DNA from: Carallia brachiata
Taxonomy: Eukaryota > Streptophyta > Magnoliopsida > Malpighiales > Rhizophoraceae
Direction of reading: 5' to 3'
NCBI GenBank assembly: GCA_021464245.1
Contig: JADCRB010000160.1
Span: forward strand, 992,001-1,056,000
Length of the DNA: 64,000 nucleotides
Position numbers and translations under genes: made by a program. Position 1 is the stretch's first letter. The number at the start of each line of letters is the position of its first letter. Positions 10,806-24,300 of this stretch are shown here, in pieces. Under the pieces are notes generated by a model. That model was not told where the DNA came from and ran no database searches. It saw only the letters and a program-made list of their open reading frames with translations.

Positions 10806-13800
10806 TTAGATTGTGAGATTTTCTTGAATGGCAGTAAAAGATCCCAAAATGTTACCACCAGCATCTGGGAATTTGGCACATCCAGGAAGGGCACCAATCT
10901 TGCCTGTTCGATCAACTTCAACTGGATACTTCAGGAGATGAGCCTTCATCTCCGTTACCTTTTCATCTGCAAACTGTTTCCAGTTGAGCTCACCCAAGGA
11001 TCTTACACGTCTTACGCATTCAAGGCTCTCTGGCTGCTCAAAACATCCCTCAAGACCGCCTATGTGCTCTGCCCACAATGACATTCTGTAGCCATAAATC
11101 TGCACTCAAAAAGAAAATGACAAGACAATTATAGATAATTGAGAATTGCAATGATAGTTACAGGGCAAGCGTGTTATAGCTTAAGTTGTCGAGCGAGGTC
11201 CAGGAATGGATTACGTATTACACTATTGTGATGCTAGTGCTAAAAACATGAAAAGTTTATACCATTAAGCTTACCTCCCCGCGTGGATGAGAGCGTTTTT
11301 TGGCCCAGGTATGTCGAGGCTGATACGCCCCCATTGCTATCTCCGTGTCTCTAGTACCTTCCATGGATCGCTGATTGATATTTGCAGATCCCAGAATCAC
11401 ATACTCGTCGTCCACTATCATTCCTTTGGAATGAATATAGATCATAAAGCGTCCATTCTTCTTACTCAAAGCCTGTTTTACCACCATATGATTGTGAAGG
11501 TGTAAAGGATACTACTAAATTGTAAAAACATGGCAATTACTTGAGAGTTACCTGAGGAGTGTTTCCGGGTGTGGAAGTTTGGGCATTTAGGCTGTTCTCT
11601 CTGTCTAATGCCTCGCGATTGCCAAGGCAGAAGAAATTTAGATAGTCTTGTGGCTCATATTTATTTTCGAGTCTGGCCTCAACCAAAGCCTTGTAAATTG
11701 TTCCATACATCATTTGCATTGTTTTATGCTGCAGCAGATTAACACTGATGATGGTGAGAATGTTGCAGAAATAAGTTAACACATGCTGTAAGATCTCTGA
11801 AGTGAAGACATTGCAGTTATGAACATTAAATTCGAATAATGAAGAGTAGAACCTTCTTGAAGGACGGTTCAACTGTAATATTTGATCACTGAAAATATTT
11901 GTCTCAAAATTTTGAAATGTGTTGTTATCAGCATCATAGTTAACCATCTTGAACTGTCAATGGAGCATACCTGCCAATAGAGAATCCTCTGTGTAGGGGC
12001 ACCTGAAGGAACACCTTCCGGCCACATTGGAATAAGAATATAAGCCGCGAACTTCTCATTTGCCCTGATCTTGTCTGCAATCTTTAGAGCAATTTCCATG
12101 GGTATTAAGTTGTTTGCACCTGTGGAAAACAGCCATGCTTATTATTATGTAAATATATGATGTCACTCTGAAAAGAAAACAAGTCATGAAGTTGAGAACG
12201 TGGCATCATGCTAAAGTGAAAGCTCAAACATGATCCATTAAATTAAAATTTTATTTTATTTTAACTCTCTATCTCAAACTTTGTACTTTCTTACCAATGT
12301 CCTTGTGCGAATCCCAGTTATACGATGACCCAAGAAAGTACTGATTCTCAATGTAGATAAAATGTTGGGCAGCGCGGATTGCCTTGATATATGCCGTGTG
12401 TATACTCATGTCTATGAGAACATTCTTCCCACACAAAAGGTTCTGTTAAGATTTTATAGAATATTTAGGCAATGGCCGTTGAACCACAAAACACTAAAAC
12501 ATTCAATCACTTACTCCTGACGTTAAATTATAGAACAAGGAAATGAAAGATCTTCAAATGAAAGTTTTTCTCACCGTGCTTGGTGCTTCTTTTGGGTCTT
12601 TTGGAAAGCCTTTAACAGAACTGGAGTCAATGGACCGGAAAACCTTCGATTGTGGGAACTAATAGTTAGAGGATTGAAATGAAGAGGAAAAAAGAATTGA
12701 GGACTAATGGCTGGTTGACAGCAGCATACCTGAACATGCCAAGCCTCAGGATCGTTCTCAGCAAGGCCAGGAGCTTCAGTTTTCCCAATTATTTCAGGAA
12801 TCCTTTCAATCTTGAGCAACGCATCATCCTGTGAAGCTTTCAGCTTATGAATTCCATGACGTTTTGAAGCCTTTAGCCAACGCTCCTCAAAATTGGTGAG
12901 AATGTCATATGCTGCTGGACCATCAATTTGACAGTGCAAATCATGCCATGGTTCTCTTGGACAACCGGCAACATGTTCCTGATTAATAGCAATAGCACGC
13001 AAGTGAGTTTATGTAAACCTTAGTATATATTGGCTTTAAGAGGAGTTCTTACTTGACTAAAGTATTTCATATGAGATATGGAATGTTAATGCAGAGTGAT
13101 TGCAGACAATTAAGGACTGAGTGAATGAGAATTGTGCCATTCACAACACATGTAATGCTCCATACTTGGAGGGGAGCTGCTTGCATATTATTTTTGCTTG
13201 GCAATGAGCGAAATGACTAGACTTAGATTTGCGAACTTAAAGCCCATGGAAACATTTGTTATGCGCGCCTGAGCCCTATTAGACATTCTTAGTTGATAAA
13301 GAAGGAAAGTGATTGCAATATCTTGCAGAAAGTAATTAAAATCAGACTTAAAAATGACTGAAATTACCGCAAATGTGGGATTATGATAGTCATCTTTGTG
13401 TGTTGTTTGCAGCGTCCTCAGGATAGGATGCTGTGGAGTATCATAACGACCTGCGCATAAGTCAAGGCCTCCAACAAAGGCTATGATCTTTCTTCTATAG
13501 TTACCCGCATCAGCATCCACTATTACAGTCTTCTGATGATGAGTATATATTGTTCCAACTTCCTGTAAATAAAAGTCCGAAAGAAAAGTGAAAGTTTGAG
13601 AGCATAAGAACACATAAGTTCATGAGAAATACAAACTTGCAGACATTCATGTTTAGTGACAGAGAAGAAGAAAAGGCTGTAAGCATGTTTAATTTCTGTG
13701 TGCTGCCTGAAACAGAAAACAGTGCATAATATTTGGAGATCTTTGAGAGATACCGTGAGCAGAAAACCCTATATGGATGTTGAGGACAAGAAATTCACAT

Positions 13801-15440
13801 CAATGGTGTCCTGGTTCCATTTTTAGTTACCTTTTATCTCAGATCATGCAGAACAGACACAATCGCAAGCGTAATGTATTCTTATTTAGTTGATGCAATA
13901 CTAATTAAGTAAGAATAATGCTGCCCACAACCTATTTTTCTAAGGGCATTTGCTTTCTTATTCTAAAGAAAATTTTCAACAGCATCAAATGAGATATAAA
14001 CCAGTTCAAGGACCACCCTTACATTATCCTTATCAGATAAGATAGGTGCATCATGCATGCCTCAAAGAAGATGCTATCAGGATCATGGGACGGGCCGAAA
14101 GGAAATTCTATGGATGATCTCAAACAAATTGCATTAGGGTCCAAGATCATAAACATACGTAAGTTGACTATTTGTATCCAACCTGCTTTTTCATAAAGCT
14201 GTGTCCTTTTCCACCAGACCTGGGGCAAAGTATCACCTGCACTGAAGAGTGCTTGAAGAAATGGCGCGTGACTTCATCGCTGGTATTCATGACGCCCTCC
14301 TGCAAAACATTGGCCTCAATCAAATCATAGTAACAGAATTTAAAGAATGTGCAGAAGGAAGTTGTCAAACTATAAAAATTTTTCTTAAAGTTCCCCAAAA
14401 CAGGACTAGAGAATGAACACTTGACATGAAAATTTACATTAAAGATTAACATGGCGCAGAATCTTTATGAACTGGGAAAAGTTTCCTACCGTTTTATATC
14501 CCAAAATGCTTCTGGATGTAGGATCATCCCATACAAGGAGCAGCACCCTGACACCTTCTTGAGATTTAGTTTTGAGAAGTTCTCCTAACGTGATATCCTT
14601 CCCGTCATTGTTAGTCCTTACCAATGTGACATTATGGTAGACAGACCAACCGGTGATGTAAACTAGACGACGAGCCTGACTGATGGCATTGAAAATGTCA
14701 AGCCAGCAGCTCCTATGCTCATACTGAACTTTCCTATCAAGCTTCAAATTAGGAAAGGAAGTATCATGAACATGAGCATCTTGATAAAGCGTAACTCTGC
14801 CTCCTTTTCTAAGAGGAAAATAAGTGCCGGAAACCCCATTGTAATCAGGGCCTGCACCTACTCCATGCTTGTAAATTGCCATTTTCTCCAGGGGAGTAAA
14901 CTGAATTGATAAACTCAATGCAGTACCAGCCTTACAGGGCTTGCCATTAGCACCAAGGATTGGAAAACTCCCTTCAATTTTGTTTCCCAAGCATAACTGC
15001 TCCACTGGGATCCCCACAGCCCCCATGACCTGTGAGCCAACAATATCATCATCTTTGACTACAAAGTGCACCTCGTCAGCATAATGTGCAACAGGAACAT
15101 TGAAGTGCTGCATCCACACAGGGTTCTCGCTGTTACGGATCACAAAAGTCCTCCCAATTACAGCACCCCCAACGGAAATCGTGACGTACGGATCGCTGGT
15201 TATGTGGCCGTCAATTTTGCTGCCAAGCTTGCCAGGAAATTTGGAAAACATGTCCCCTAAGGTCTTATGAAACATGTCCATGTTGGGGAGGTTTTTAGCC
15301 TCCTTAACCCATATGTCTAGATTTCCATGTAAAAGAACATTTAGGGAACCATTGTTGGTCTTGAACGGCAAGGATTCCTGACCCTGCATATGCTGCGATC
15401 CCCCAAACGAACAGGAATGATCAATAGCACTTTGAGACAT
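10806..15440 (-). CDS. PLDGAMMA1: Phospholipase D, gamma type (C2-PLD)
   Basis: It hydrolyses membrane phospholipids to phosphatidic acid in a Ca2+/PIP2-dependent way. Ten exons join in frame to 848 residues: 15440-14490, 14299-14183, 13562-13368, 12978-12730, 12643-12575, 12442-12295, 12119-11971, 11728-11552, 11472-11275, 11099-10806. A C2 domain spans about residues 20-165 ([39 protein letters not shown]). HKD motif 1 is H365-Q-K367-D372 and motif 2 is H699-S-K701-D706, with IYIENQYF between them and the ending [12 protein letters not shown]. The short N-terminus before C2 points to gamma rather than beta, which has a long Pro-rich leader. The reading frame extends upstream of ATG 15440, but a good acceptor at 15488-15487 suggests a 5' UTR intron there. 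No defect is visible. Confidence 0.93.
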
Positions 15441-17204
15441 ATCAACAAGATTCTCTGCAACTCCTGATAACAAGTCAACTCTATGCCTGGGAACAGATGC
15501 AAGAAAGAAGCAAAAAAAAGAAAAATGGGGTCCCCTGAACGACAAGAAACTATGTCAAAATCACAACTTGACAAACTTGCTGTTCATATGTGAACCAAGT
15601 CAGCTTCTTGGTGGTTTCCGTTGGGAAAGCAAAGGTGATGACCGAGTAAAACTAATTCAAAAGAAGAGTTTTTAGGACACTGGCAGGGAACATGGATTTT
15701 GACCAAGTCTAAACTAGAAGAAATGAAAACAATGAGAAAATGGTGTTGAAAAGTCCTTCGGAATTTTCAAAAGGTAATTTCTTACACCTAGTAGATTGCT
15801 GATGTGATGTCCTTGTACATCAGTGGGTCCATCCGTACCTATATTAGGAAAGAGAAATTACTGTATAAATATAAATTAAAAAAATATAAATAATTATATA
15901 ATTTATTTTATATTATCTAATAATTTATTTATTTATTCATTTTAAATTTAATCGTAATAATTTATATCATTTTACCACGTATCATCTGAAAACACAGGGA
16001 ATATGAAAAGATGTTGAGGTGGACTGATTGGAAGGTTCCGTCTACTTCATGTTATTAATGGGTCTAATCCGGAGTTATAATTATTATAATCACTAATAAT
16101 TTCAAGAGATCCAACGGTCAGTTATAATTCCCCAAGCAAAAATTTGGGTCTCAAGTAGGCATGATCCTGCTTCCCGTTCAGTTTTGGTTTCCATCTCGAA
16201 TTGCGAGTTGACCGTTTGGTTATGGCACTAAACAAACCGTGGCTTCAATTCCCATTTTGGTTTTTTTTTTTTGGTTCCCATTCAATTCAAATTTACTTAA
16301 TTTAATTTCAGTCTGATTAGATTTTAATTCGAATCATAATTGGAATCATGCCTAGTCTCAATTGCACGAAGCTCCACGTCAAGTTTCGAGTTCAAAAAAG
16401 AACTTTACTACATAATTTGAATTTAAATAATAATATAATTTATTTATTAATATTTAATAATTTATTTATATTTTTTAAATTTTGATTATATAATAATTTA
16501 TATCACTTTATTTCTATTTAATATTTTTATTTAAAAAAATATTAAATTTTTTTTTAAATTTTACAAAAAAAATATATTTTCACAACTTATCACAATTAAT
16601 TAACTGTGTTAGTCAAGGGGAGATTATTATTTCTTGGGTTTGACGGTCTTGGCCTGCGGCGGAAGAAAAAACTTTTGTTTTCCATGAAGTTGATCAATGG
16701 TCAATATTTTAATCTTCGGTCGATTTTATGATTCTATTACTTAATTTATTTTAGGTGCATCCTGCCAACCGGCATCCGGCCAGCAAAAAATAAAGAAAGC
16801 ATAAGTTTTAATGTGATCTGGACTACAAATATAATTATAAATCTACGTAAGTATTTGTTGAGTTTTTCGATGATACTCGGTAAATTTTGAGATATGATCT
16901 CTCGTGGGTGTGACATAGATAGTTTTATCTACTTGATAACAGTAAATTTACAAAATTTTCCGTGACAAATTCTGAGATACCACACATGTTTATCTATTTT
17001 TTTGTACCAACAAAATATTTATAAACAAGTAAATGAAGAAAATTATATCCTTGTCCTTTGTAACAGTTTGATGAGTTTATATTTCTTTGTTTAAAGAAAG
17101 TTTGTTATGTCACTTGTTATTTTTAATTAATTCCACCAAACAATAAATTTATTTTGTCAAGAAAATATTATTTTAGAAGATGGCCCCAAATAAAATTATG
17201 AGTA

Positions 17205-17790
17205 ATAATACTAGGTAACTTTATTTAAGTGGTTTCCAAAAAAGTATGCAGTCTAATCAATGTATCTCAATGTTGTTAGAATCGGATCGGACTGACCGGT
17301 CCGACCGGTTCAACAGATGACCGGCCAAAAGTATGCAGTCAAAACCGGTAAAAATCGGTGAAAAATCAGACCGGTTCAACCGGTTCAAACCAAATAAAAT
17401 TTTCATAAATTATAATTCGATCTCAAAATTTATTTAAATTATAATTTGAGTTTTAAATTTAATTAAAACTTTCAATTTAGTTTTAAATTTATCAAAACTT
17501 TTAATTTAATCTTTAAATATAAAAAAGTAATATTTAATAACCATATATATTTAAATTATACATATATATATTAATAAATACCGGTTCAAATACTGATTCG
17601 ACCCGTTGAACTTTGACCCACTAATATTTTCGGTTCAATGACCGGTCTGATTCTGACAATCTTGATATATCTAATAATTTATTCTTTTTATATATTTTTT
17701 TAAAATTTAATTATTTAACCGTTCATACTATTTTATAACTATTTTAATATTTTTAAATAAAACCACCAAACTTTTTCCTAAAATTATATT
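17205..17790 (+). mobile_element. AT-rich MITE (family A), split by a second insertion
   Basis: The left part (about 17205-17267) has the family start TAATAATACTAGGTAACTTT, then TTATTTAAGTGGT and GTATGCAGTCTAATCAA. The right part (from about 17664) has the family end with AATTATTTAACCGTTCAT, TATAACTATTTTAATATT and AAACCACCAAACTTTTTC. Complete relatives at 25337-25500 and 29199-29365 lack the 396 bp in the middle. Confidence 0.6.
17268..17663. mobile_element. Mutator-like MITE with CCGGTT-rich termini, nested insertion
   Basis: The left end CAATGTTGTTAGAATCGG and the reverse complement of the right end AAGATTGTCAGAATCAG are imperfect inverted repeats. They continue inwards into ACCGGT/GGTTCAA-rich arms around an AT-rich centre. 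Flanking 9-mers AATGTATCT (17259-17267) and GATATATCT (17664-17672) match at 7 of 9 positions, consistent with a 9-bp Mutator-type target duplication. It has no coding capacity. Confidence 0.6.
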
Positions 17791-19219
17791 ATATTTCCGA
17801 GGAACCTCCAAAACAACAAGTTTGACATAGTTTTATTTGTTACGACTCTATTCACCGAGTAAATCATGTTTACTTGAAAATAATTGGAACTATGAAAACG
17901 CTTTTTTCCTATATTGATCATTCTAGATCTAATCGCATAAACTGTGGGATCTATCAGAATTTATTGTTAAATGTTACCCAATTTGCCTAATTTTGTCGTA
18001 TAAGAAGGATGTTATTGCAGATTTCCTTTCGAAATTAGACGCAAAATTAATTGTCGGAGAGACTTTGTTGTACACGCCTCCTACCGGACTGCATTTGTTG
18101 TTGGATGGGGACAGCCGGACAGCCAGTGGCTGTTTTGGTTAGAACTTGTTTTCTTATAATAAGAGTACTGATAGAGTTAAACGAAATAATTACTAACTCT
18201 AAAATTTAGCAGCAGCACTACTACTCACACCCTGCTTCGTTCACTGAAAAGAACGTAATCGAGAGGATTTGAACTTGAATGCATGAAAACAAACTAACTA
18301 ATCAGCAAACCCCCACCGAGTCGCTTGATCGCGGTTGGTCCAAAGCAAAATTGTGAACTCCTATTAATACAGCAGTTTGAGATCTCGCAAAATAAAGTTT
18401 GGGATTGCCAAGATACATACATATATGTAGGATTATAGTTATAGAATAAGGGAAATACCAACATCAGCCATCTACTGATTTTTGATCTAAACCGACATTG
18501 TGCGAAATCCTTAGGGATTTATTGCAATTCATTTGTTTAGATATTGTCAGAGTCTCTTATGAAAATGTGATAAATTCATTGTGAATTCTTAGTGATCAAA
18601 CACTCCTTAACTTTGAGATAAAGATATTCTCTGTATCTTTAAATTTTTATGGATTACAAAAAAAAAATTTTTTGATATGAAGATTTATTAAACTTGACAT
18701 TTCAAGATTTGAATTTATAGTACATTATTATAACTGTAAGATATATGTTTATGGTCTCATCTAAACGAATTGATGTTTCGAAAAAACTAAAATTATACCA
18801 TCTACAGTAAATTAGTAATTGTAATGTAACGTATAGACACGTCAAAAATATTCTAACTCAACACAAACATTTTTCCTCGCAGTTACAAGCTTTCATCTAT
18901 TTTAGATTACTTCCAATTATGATACGACCAGCTCAAAAAAAACTTTGGCCCATGGAAACACTCGTCGGTAGATATGAGGCTTTAAAATTCATTAAAGAAA
19001 ACAAAGAAAATTGCTGTTAAATAAATAATTAAGAATTGGACAAAAAAAATTAAGAAAATCCCAACGTTTTAGTTATAATTGATTTTGAAAACGAACTTAA
19101 CAAGGTTGCTTTTCTTTTTTCCGTCATTTGTCTCTAAATAAAACTTTATTTTTTTGTGAAATGAGAAAGTAGATATAACTTCACAGACTCGTTAGAAAAG
19201 ATTGTAACCATATCCAAGA

Positions 19220-19370
19220 AAGATACGTAAAACGATAGGAGTGAAACTCAACCTCTGATACCACGATGCCAACCGTACGTTTGCCCTACTATCGAACTGG
19301 GCTGGTCTCAAACGTGCATTCTTGACAGGACCCAAGACTTTAACCACTTGGACCATCCCAACGGTGATGA
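19220..19370 (-). mobile_element. SINE-like relic
   Basis: On the minus strand TGGTCCAAGTGGTTAAAGTC (19356-19337) resembles a pol III A box, and CCCAGTTCGATAG about 50 bp downstream resembles a B box, in tRNA spacing. The run ends in T-rich DNA. TGGTATCAGAGG on the minus strand just beyond the B box also resembles an initiator-Met tRNA primer-binding site, so an LTR-element remnant is the alternative. Confidence 0.35.
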
Positions 19371-19570
19371 ATGTGACTGAAATGTGGGTTGCTTTTTATA
19401 ACTGGAGAAATCGCCCATCCGACGGGCCCAAAATTGTCCTGGGTCGCTGCTGAAAACCTTCTCAGAACAAAGTTCTAGAGTTTGATTTGGCCCAATCTGG
19501 ACCTCAACACTCAACCGACACTAAACAATGGCATATCTAAGACCTCAACACTCAACAATGGCATAACAAT

Positions 19571-19621
19571 GGCCTTAGATATAACATTGTTGTCATTGAC
19601 AACAATGGCATATCTAAGGCC
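19571..19621. repeat. Near-perfect inverted repeat, 25-bp arms
   Basis: Arm 19571-19595 begins GGCCTTAGATATAACATTG and arm 19597-19621 is its reverse complement at 23 of 25 positions. Only one base separates the arms. A third, partial copy (ACAATGGCATATCTAAG) lies just upstream at about 19527-19543. The loop is too small for a normal microRNA precursor. Confidence 0.8.
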
Positions 19622-21221
19622 ATGGAATTTTCCCTTCCCTGATAACGCAAATTCTAGTAAGGTCGGCTTGTGGGTCTCATTTAGTCTTTGATAACTGATT
19701 CTTTTTTCGGGTTTAATAAGAGGCCTAAACAAAGTGGTTTTCATTGATCCTTACAACTCTCAACATAAAACAATCAATGAACTTAGGGGAAAAAAAAAAC
19801 ACTCAAAGTGCTGTAGTTTAGTAATAATCCGAATCCTAATGACTGCATTTAGAGATAATGTCTTTTTTTTATTGTTAATTAATTGTATGTGCGCGGTATT
19901 AGTTTCAAACTTATTAATACTTTACTCAATTTAAGAGAAATTCACTTGAACTCAATAATACTCGAGTTATGAGTCTATCTTACAGGAGATAGTTAAAAGA
20001 AGATAGTAATAGGTAACTCATAATTTTAATCTACAAGTGCAATAACTGACATATTCAATATGTGCATTTTTTTAATTAAAAAAAAAATAATCAACCTTGA
20101 CTCACTAATATTTAATTAAAATTTTTAAATTCAAATCTAAATTAAAAAATAATCAAGTGGTATTAATGTTTGTGCTTTTTAATTCTTTTGAATAATTGTC
20201 AATTTTGGACACAGATGACGCACGAGCTTGATGCCCCATCAATGCTTTTTCTTTTTCTTGGTCATTTTTCTCTCTCTTTGTTTTTTCTTTTTTTTTTTAA
20301 TACAATAGCCTCAGCTACACCGTAAAAATGAAGTTTCATATTTGAGTTACAAAAATAATCGGTGACTTACATTGAACTCTTCGTTAGTCCAGACCTCACG
20401 CCTACGTCAAAATAGCCACCAATAGACATATTCAAGCACAAGTTTGTCCAACTAATCCTAGGAAGCCACAAAATAGAACATAAGCAAATAATTGACGGCT
20501 CAACTGACCAAGACATCGTCCCTTCATTTTGATGTGTGACGGGGGAACTTATTTTTCCTTTTACAAAATTGGCAAACAATGTTCTTCTCTTTCAGCCATT
20601 TTTTAGCACGTGGGCTGAAAGATTAGACCTAAAAATTACACTGTTAGAAACTGGAAAGTTTTGTGTCAACTCCCCTTCGAAAGACATAGACTTGGTGGGT
20701 TAAAGCAATCAATCATCAAGGATCAATGTTTTGCAGGAATCTGAATATAGTAGTCAAATTAATTTCATTTTGTAGCATAGCATACCCTCTTTCTGATTAG
20801 GCTTCTTTCGAAAGTTTAAAATCCCTTTTTTTTTTTTTTTTTTTATTTTTTTTATTTTGGTGCAACGGAGAAGAAAAGGCAAGCTACTATCTAACAAAAC
20901 AAGACGTCTGCTCTATCAATTTAAAACTTTGAATTGCAGCAAACCAAGTAATTACAAGGCAAAAGGCAGAAAATAGAGGCAATAAAACAGACAGAAAAAG
21001 GAAAAGGCAAAGAGAGAACTTGTGATCTTCTTAATCCATAAAGGACATAAAACCCCCAACCTTATATATGGACTATATTAAGGTCCAAATATATTACAAT
21101 CTTTAGCAGGATGTTAGCAAGTTCTATGTACCCCAAATGGTTACATTATAGTTAAATCAACATAAAGAGCAAGTCCCATGTTTGCAGCTGCTGCTCTGAA
21201 ACAAAGTAATATGGGGTTGGT

Positions 21222-23930
21222 CTACCTTTTGCGCTTGGACTTCAAAGATGTCACAGACTGAGAGTTGCTGTGCCAGTTTCTCTTCCTTTGATTGATGAAC
21301 CAGTTGTTAATCTGCTTTAATTGCAATCCCGTTTCCTCCACAAGTCTTGCCTTGTCATCTTCCTGCAAGAAACATACAGAAAATAACCTTATTATGAGTG
21401 GTTAATTTCAGCATTTCTGGAAAATTTGTGTACTTCTATAACCATCCAACTGTGTTTTGGTTGAAACAAGAGGCACCCAGAAATAGTTATTGAAAACTAA
21501 ATTTTTGGACTTCAAGATGTGAGCATGGGGTTGCTTACAGTTGGGTAAGGCCACTTTGAGTGCTGCTGCCACCAATTCTTCAGCACTGTGGTTGTGTCAC
21601 CAGGCAGTTTTCCAGCCCTTCTTTTTCTTAATATTTCCTCCCTTACATCTTCAATTCTAGATTTAAAACCCTGCAAAGCAAATGTTGTTGAAACCAATAT
21701 TGCCACGAAGCACATGTTGTTTCATTATAGATTGAATAGTACAGTTATACACTTACCTGCTTTAATTCAATCTTCAACTCCTGGCGAACTCGCTCCATCA
21801 AAGACCTTTCAGATTCTGTGGGAAGCAGAGGACCAAATCCCATCATGTCATGCCCATCAGAACCGGATTGATCCAAAGAAAATTCTGTTTGTAGGTCATC
21901 CTCATCATCAGACATTGTTGCACCAGTTCCTTCACCTAGAGTTGCTCCTGAAAGAGATTATGCACAGGCAAAAATCGCTAGGTCATTATCTCAATTATTA
22001 CTTTGTAGAAGCTAAGCCAATCATATGTTCTTGATCATATTTCCGAATCAACATTGTTTGCTTATATGCTTCAGCCTCCGGAAAATGCTACCCAAGTTTA
22101 ATGTTGCATTCAATTACTATTACTGGTAACCAGCTTGCAGAACCTTAACTATGAATGTATAACAAAGCCATATTCAAAATGAACTCATCCAGGCATAGCA
22201 TTTTGAGGCCCTTATTAGTTATTAATACCCTATCCGATTAAACATGGTATTCTTACCATCCAAATTCTAAAAATGAAGAACTTGTCATCCTCGGTAAGCT
22301 CCGTAGAGATCATAGATATAAATTTTTTTTTTTTTTTAATCTACCATCATGAGAAAGAGACCTAACGGGCAAGAGAAGTGGGATCGAACCCCAATTCCAA
22401 ATCTTAATTAGAAGTGTCAACTGCGGACCATCTCACTTAGAATAGCACAATTCTCTTTTTTTTTGGTTTCATAATAGCACAATTCTCTTCACATACAAGA
22501 AATCCTTGTGGGCCAACCGATGGTAGATTCATCCCACCTAGAACAGGTGCAATCGGAGCCCATGGGCCCAATGATTTGTTTGCCAAAACACATTTCCTTA
22601 TCATAAAAAATAAAAAATGATTCCCCACATAATTTCCCTTCCTTAACAGCTCCTATGGACAAAAAAAAAAAAAAAATTAGGTTCTTCCTTCTTAATATGG
22701 TGATCAAATTATTGGGGGCATCTAATCTCATTTCCTGTCAGTATTAATTCCTTAATTCCTAGCACTAGTGATTAAGATGATGCTTGGATACTTGTGTACG
22801 TGACCTATCTACATCAGCAATATACCTAACATACTTTTAAAAAATGGGACAACCAACAAATGAGGCTGAATTTAATATCAATGCAAAGCCAAAAGTAATC
22901 AATAAAGAAAAATCAGTAGAATAAAACAGATTCTGAAGCACCCAGATATTTTTCTAAGCATTCTTATCAGTTGGTGGCGCTAGTGGGTGGCGGTGGTGGC
23001 GAGGGGGTGCCCTTCCTTTACCGAACTAATTAGCCAACAAATCTCCCAAGCCCCAACTGTAATTACCAAAAGATTTTTTGTGACATCCAGCTCCTTTTAT
23101 TGAACCAAAGGCCTCGTAAGCATTTTCAACATCAGACCAAAATGTCTAATTGGACAGTTTTCTAGTATTTTAAATTCAGACTAAGATTAAGATTTAAATT
23201 CGAGCCTTTAAACTTATTCTCAAGGATGAGATTAAATTAATTGTTGGAAAGAAAAAAAATATAAAATTGTAAAAAAATCACTGCTTTTTCTAATTAAGTT
23301 GATCAATGATGAAGAGCAACTTAGAAAGAGAGAGAGAGAGAAACCGGTGAGAGCTTGTAAGGTGTTCTCAATTTCACGGCAGGCCATGACAGCTTCAACG
23401 GCATGGACTCTAACATGCTGTTGAAGCTGGTCTTTGAAAGTACACAAAACAAGCAAATATTGCGCCTACAAAACATAACACACAAATCAGTCAAGAAAAC
23501 AAGAAAAACCCATTAATTCAAAAGCAATCAGCAAACCCCAGAAAGTCTTAAAAACAGAAAATCAAAACAATAAAATACAAAAAAAAAAAAAAAAACCCAC
23601 CAAAAAGTTGTCAAGTTCTTGCCTCTCATGAGGAGAGACTGGACGGCCATGTTGGCTATGCTGTGAAACATAGGACCTAAGCAGCTGGTGCGACTGAGCA
23701 AGCTGGGCATCTATGAGCGGTAACTGGTCAATTGGAGTAGCCACTCGGAGACAAGACACATGAGCCGCCAATAGCTGCTCGTACAGCGGATGAGCAGCTA
23801 TCTCCGCCTTGAGTTGCCTGGTCTGCTGGTCGCCGCCCGAGACGGACATAACTTCTCCGCCGCTTAAACCACCAAGTGCTGCAGTGCTCCCACTCCCACT
23901 GCCCATCATGCCCAAGCTTGGTTCTTGCAT
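21222..23930 (-). CDS. KNAT7: KNAT7-type class II KNOX homeodomain transcription factor
   Basis: A nuclear TALE homeodomain regulator; Arabidopsis KNAT7 controls secondary-wall formation with MYB and BELL partners. Five exons (23930-23601, 23465-23345, 21947-21757, 21670-21539, 21362-21222) join in frame to 304 residues, near the 291 of KNAT7. The start [10 protein letters not shown] is a KNAT7 hallmark. KNOX1 lies near residues 35-78 ([20 protein letters not shown]), KNOX2 near 105-150 ([30 protein letters not shown]), ELK near 207-228, and the homeodomain near 229-289 with the TALE PYP and [13 protein letters not shown]. An acidic MSDDEDD segment and [18 protein letters not shown] match the family. 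The ending is SLKSKRKR. Intron 2 is the longest (~1.4 kb). No defect is visible. Confidence 0.96.
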
Positions 23931-24300
23931 TTCTATATTATCTTTAGCAAATTCCTCTATACACTATATTTCTATATTTTGTTGTGTATATGTAGGCAAA
24001 ATAGAGGATCTAAGCAAGCAAAAGGAAGCTATATAGTGAATTAGAGAGTTTATCTATATAGCAAGGGGGTTTTAGGCCATATCACAAGAGAGAGAGAAAG
24101 AACAGTGTTTTCTTGTTAATGGTGTAAGAGAGAAAGAGACATGGAGAGGGAGGGGAAGCACTGTATTGGGATCTGAGACAAAAGACTTTCTGCACTACTT
24201 CTGAGTTATTGCAGAAGTCTACTTGCACAGAGAAAGATAAAAAACCAAAAGCATGTTTTGAGAGAGAGGAGGGGGGAGAGAGATTTTGGTGCTTTGATTC
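23931..24300 (-). promoter_or_regulatory. KNAT7 5' leader/promoter with GA-rich tracts
   Basis: Upstream of the KNAT7 ATG the plus strand is rich in AGAGAGAGA runs (about 24088-24140 and 24260-24290), that is CT-rich on the coding strand. Such Y-patch or GAGA-like tracts are common in plant core promoters and leaders. No TATA box could be fixed with confidence. Confidence 0.4.

Larger units (their letters stand above)
15441..21221. other. Intergenic region between PLD and KNAT7
   Basis: The PLD 5' UTR and promoter lie at the left and the KNAT7 3' UTR at the right. Between them I see AT-rich MITE-like copies (about 15850-15980 and 16400-16540), the nested MITE pair at 17205-17790, a SINE-like relic at about 19220-19370 and an inverted repeat at 19571-19621. 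A long T-run lies at 20827-20850. No gene is supported. Confidence 0.5.

Noticed and set aside
19253..19264. CTCTGATACCAC as a copia-type primer-binding site
   Set aside because: No CA-ending LTR adjoins it and no LTR pair or gag-pol text is nearby; a SINE-like reading with A and B boxes fits as well.
22330..22440. SINE candidate with GGGATCGAACCCC
   Set aside because: A B-box-like word is present in the KNAT7 intron, but no convincing A box or target duplication was found.
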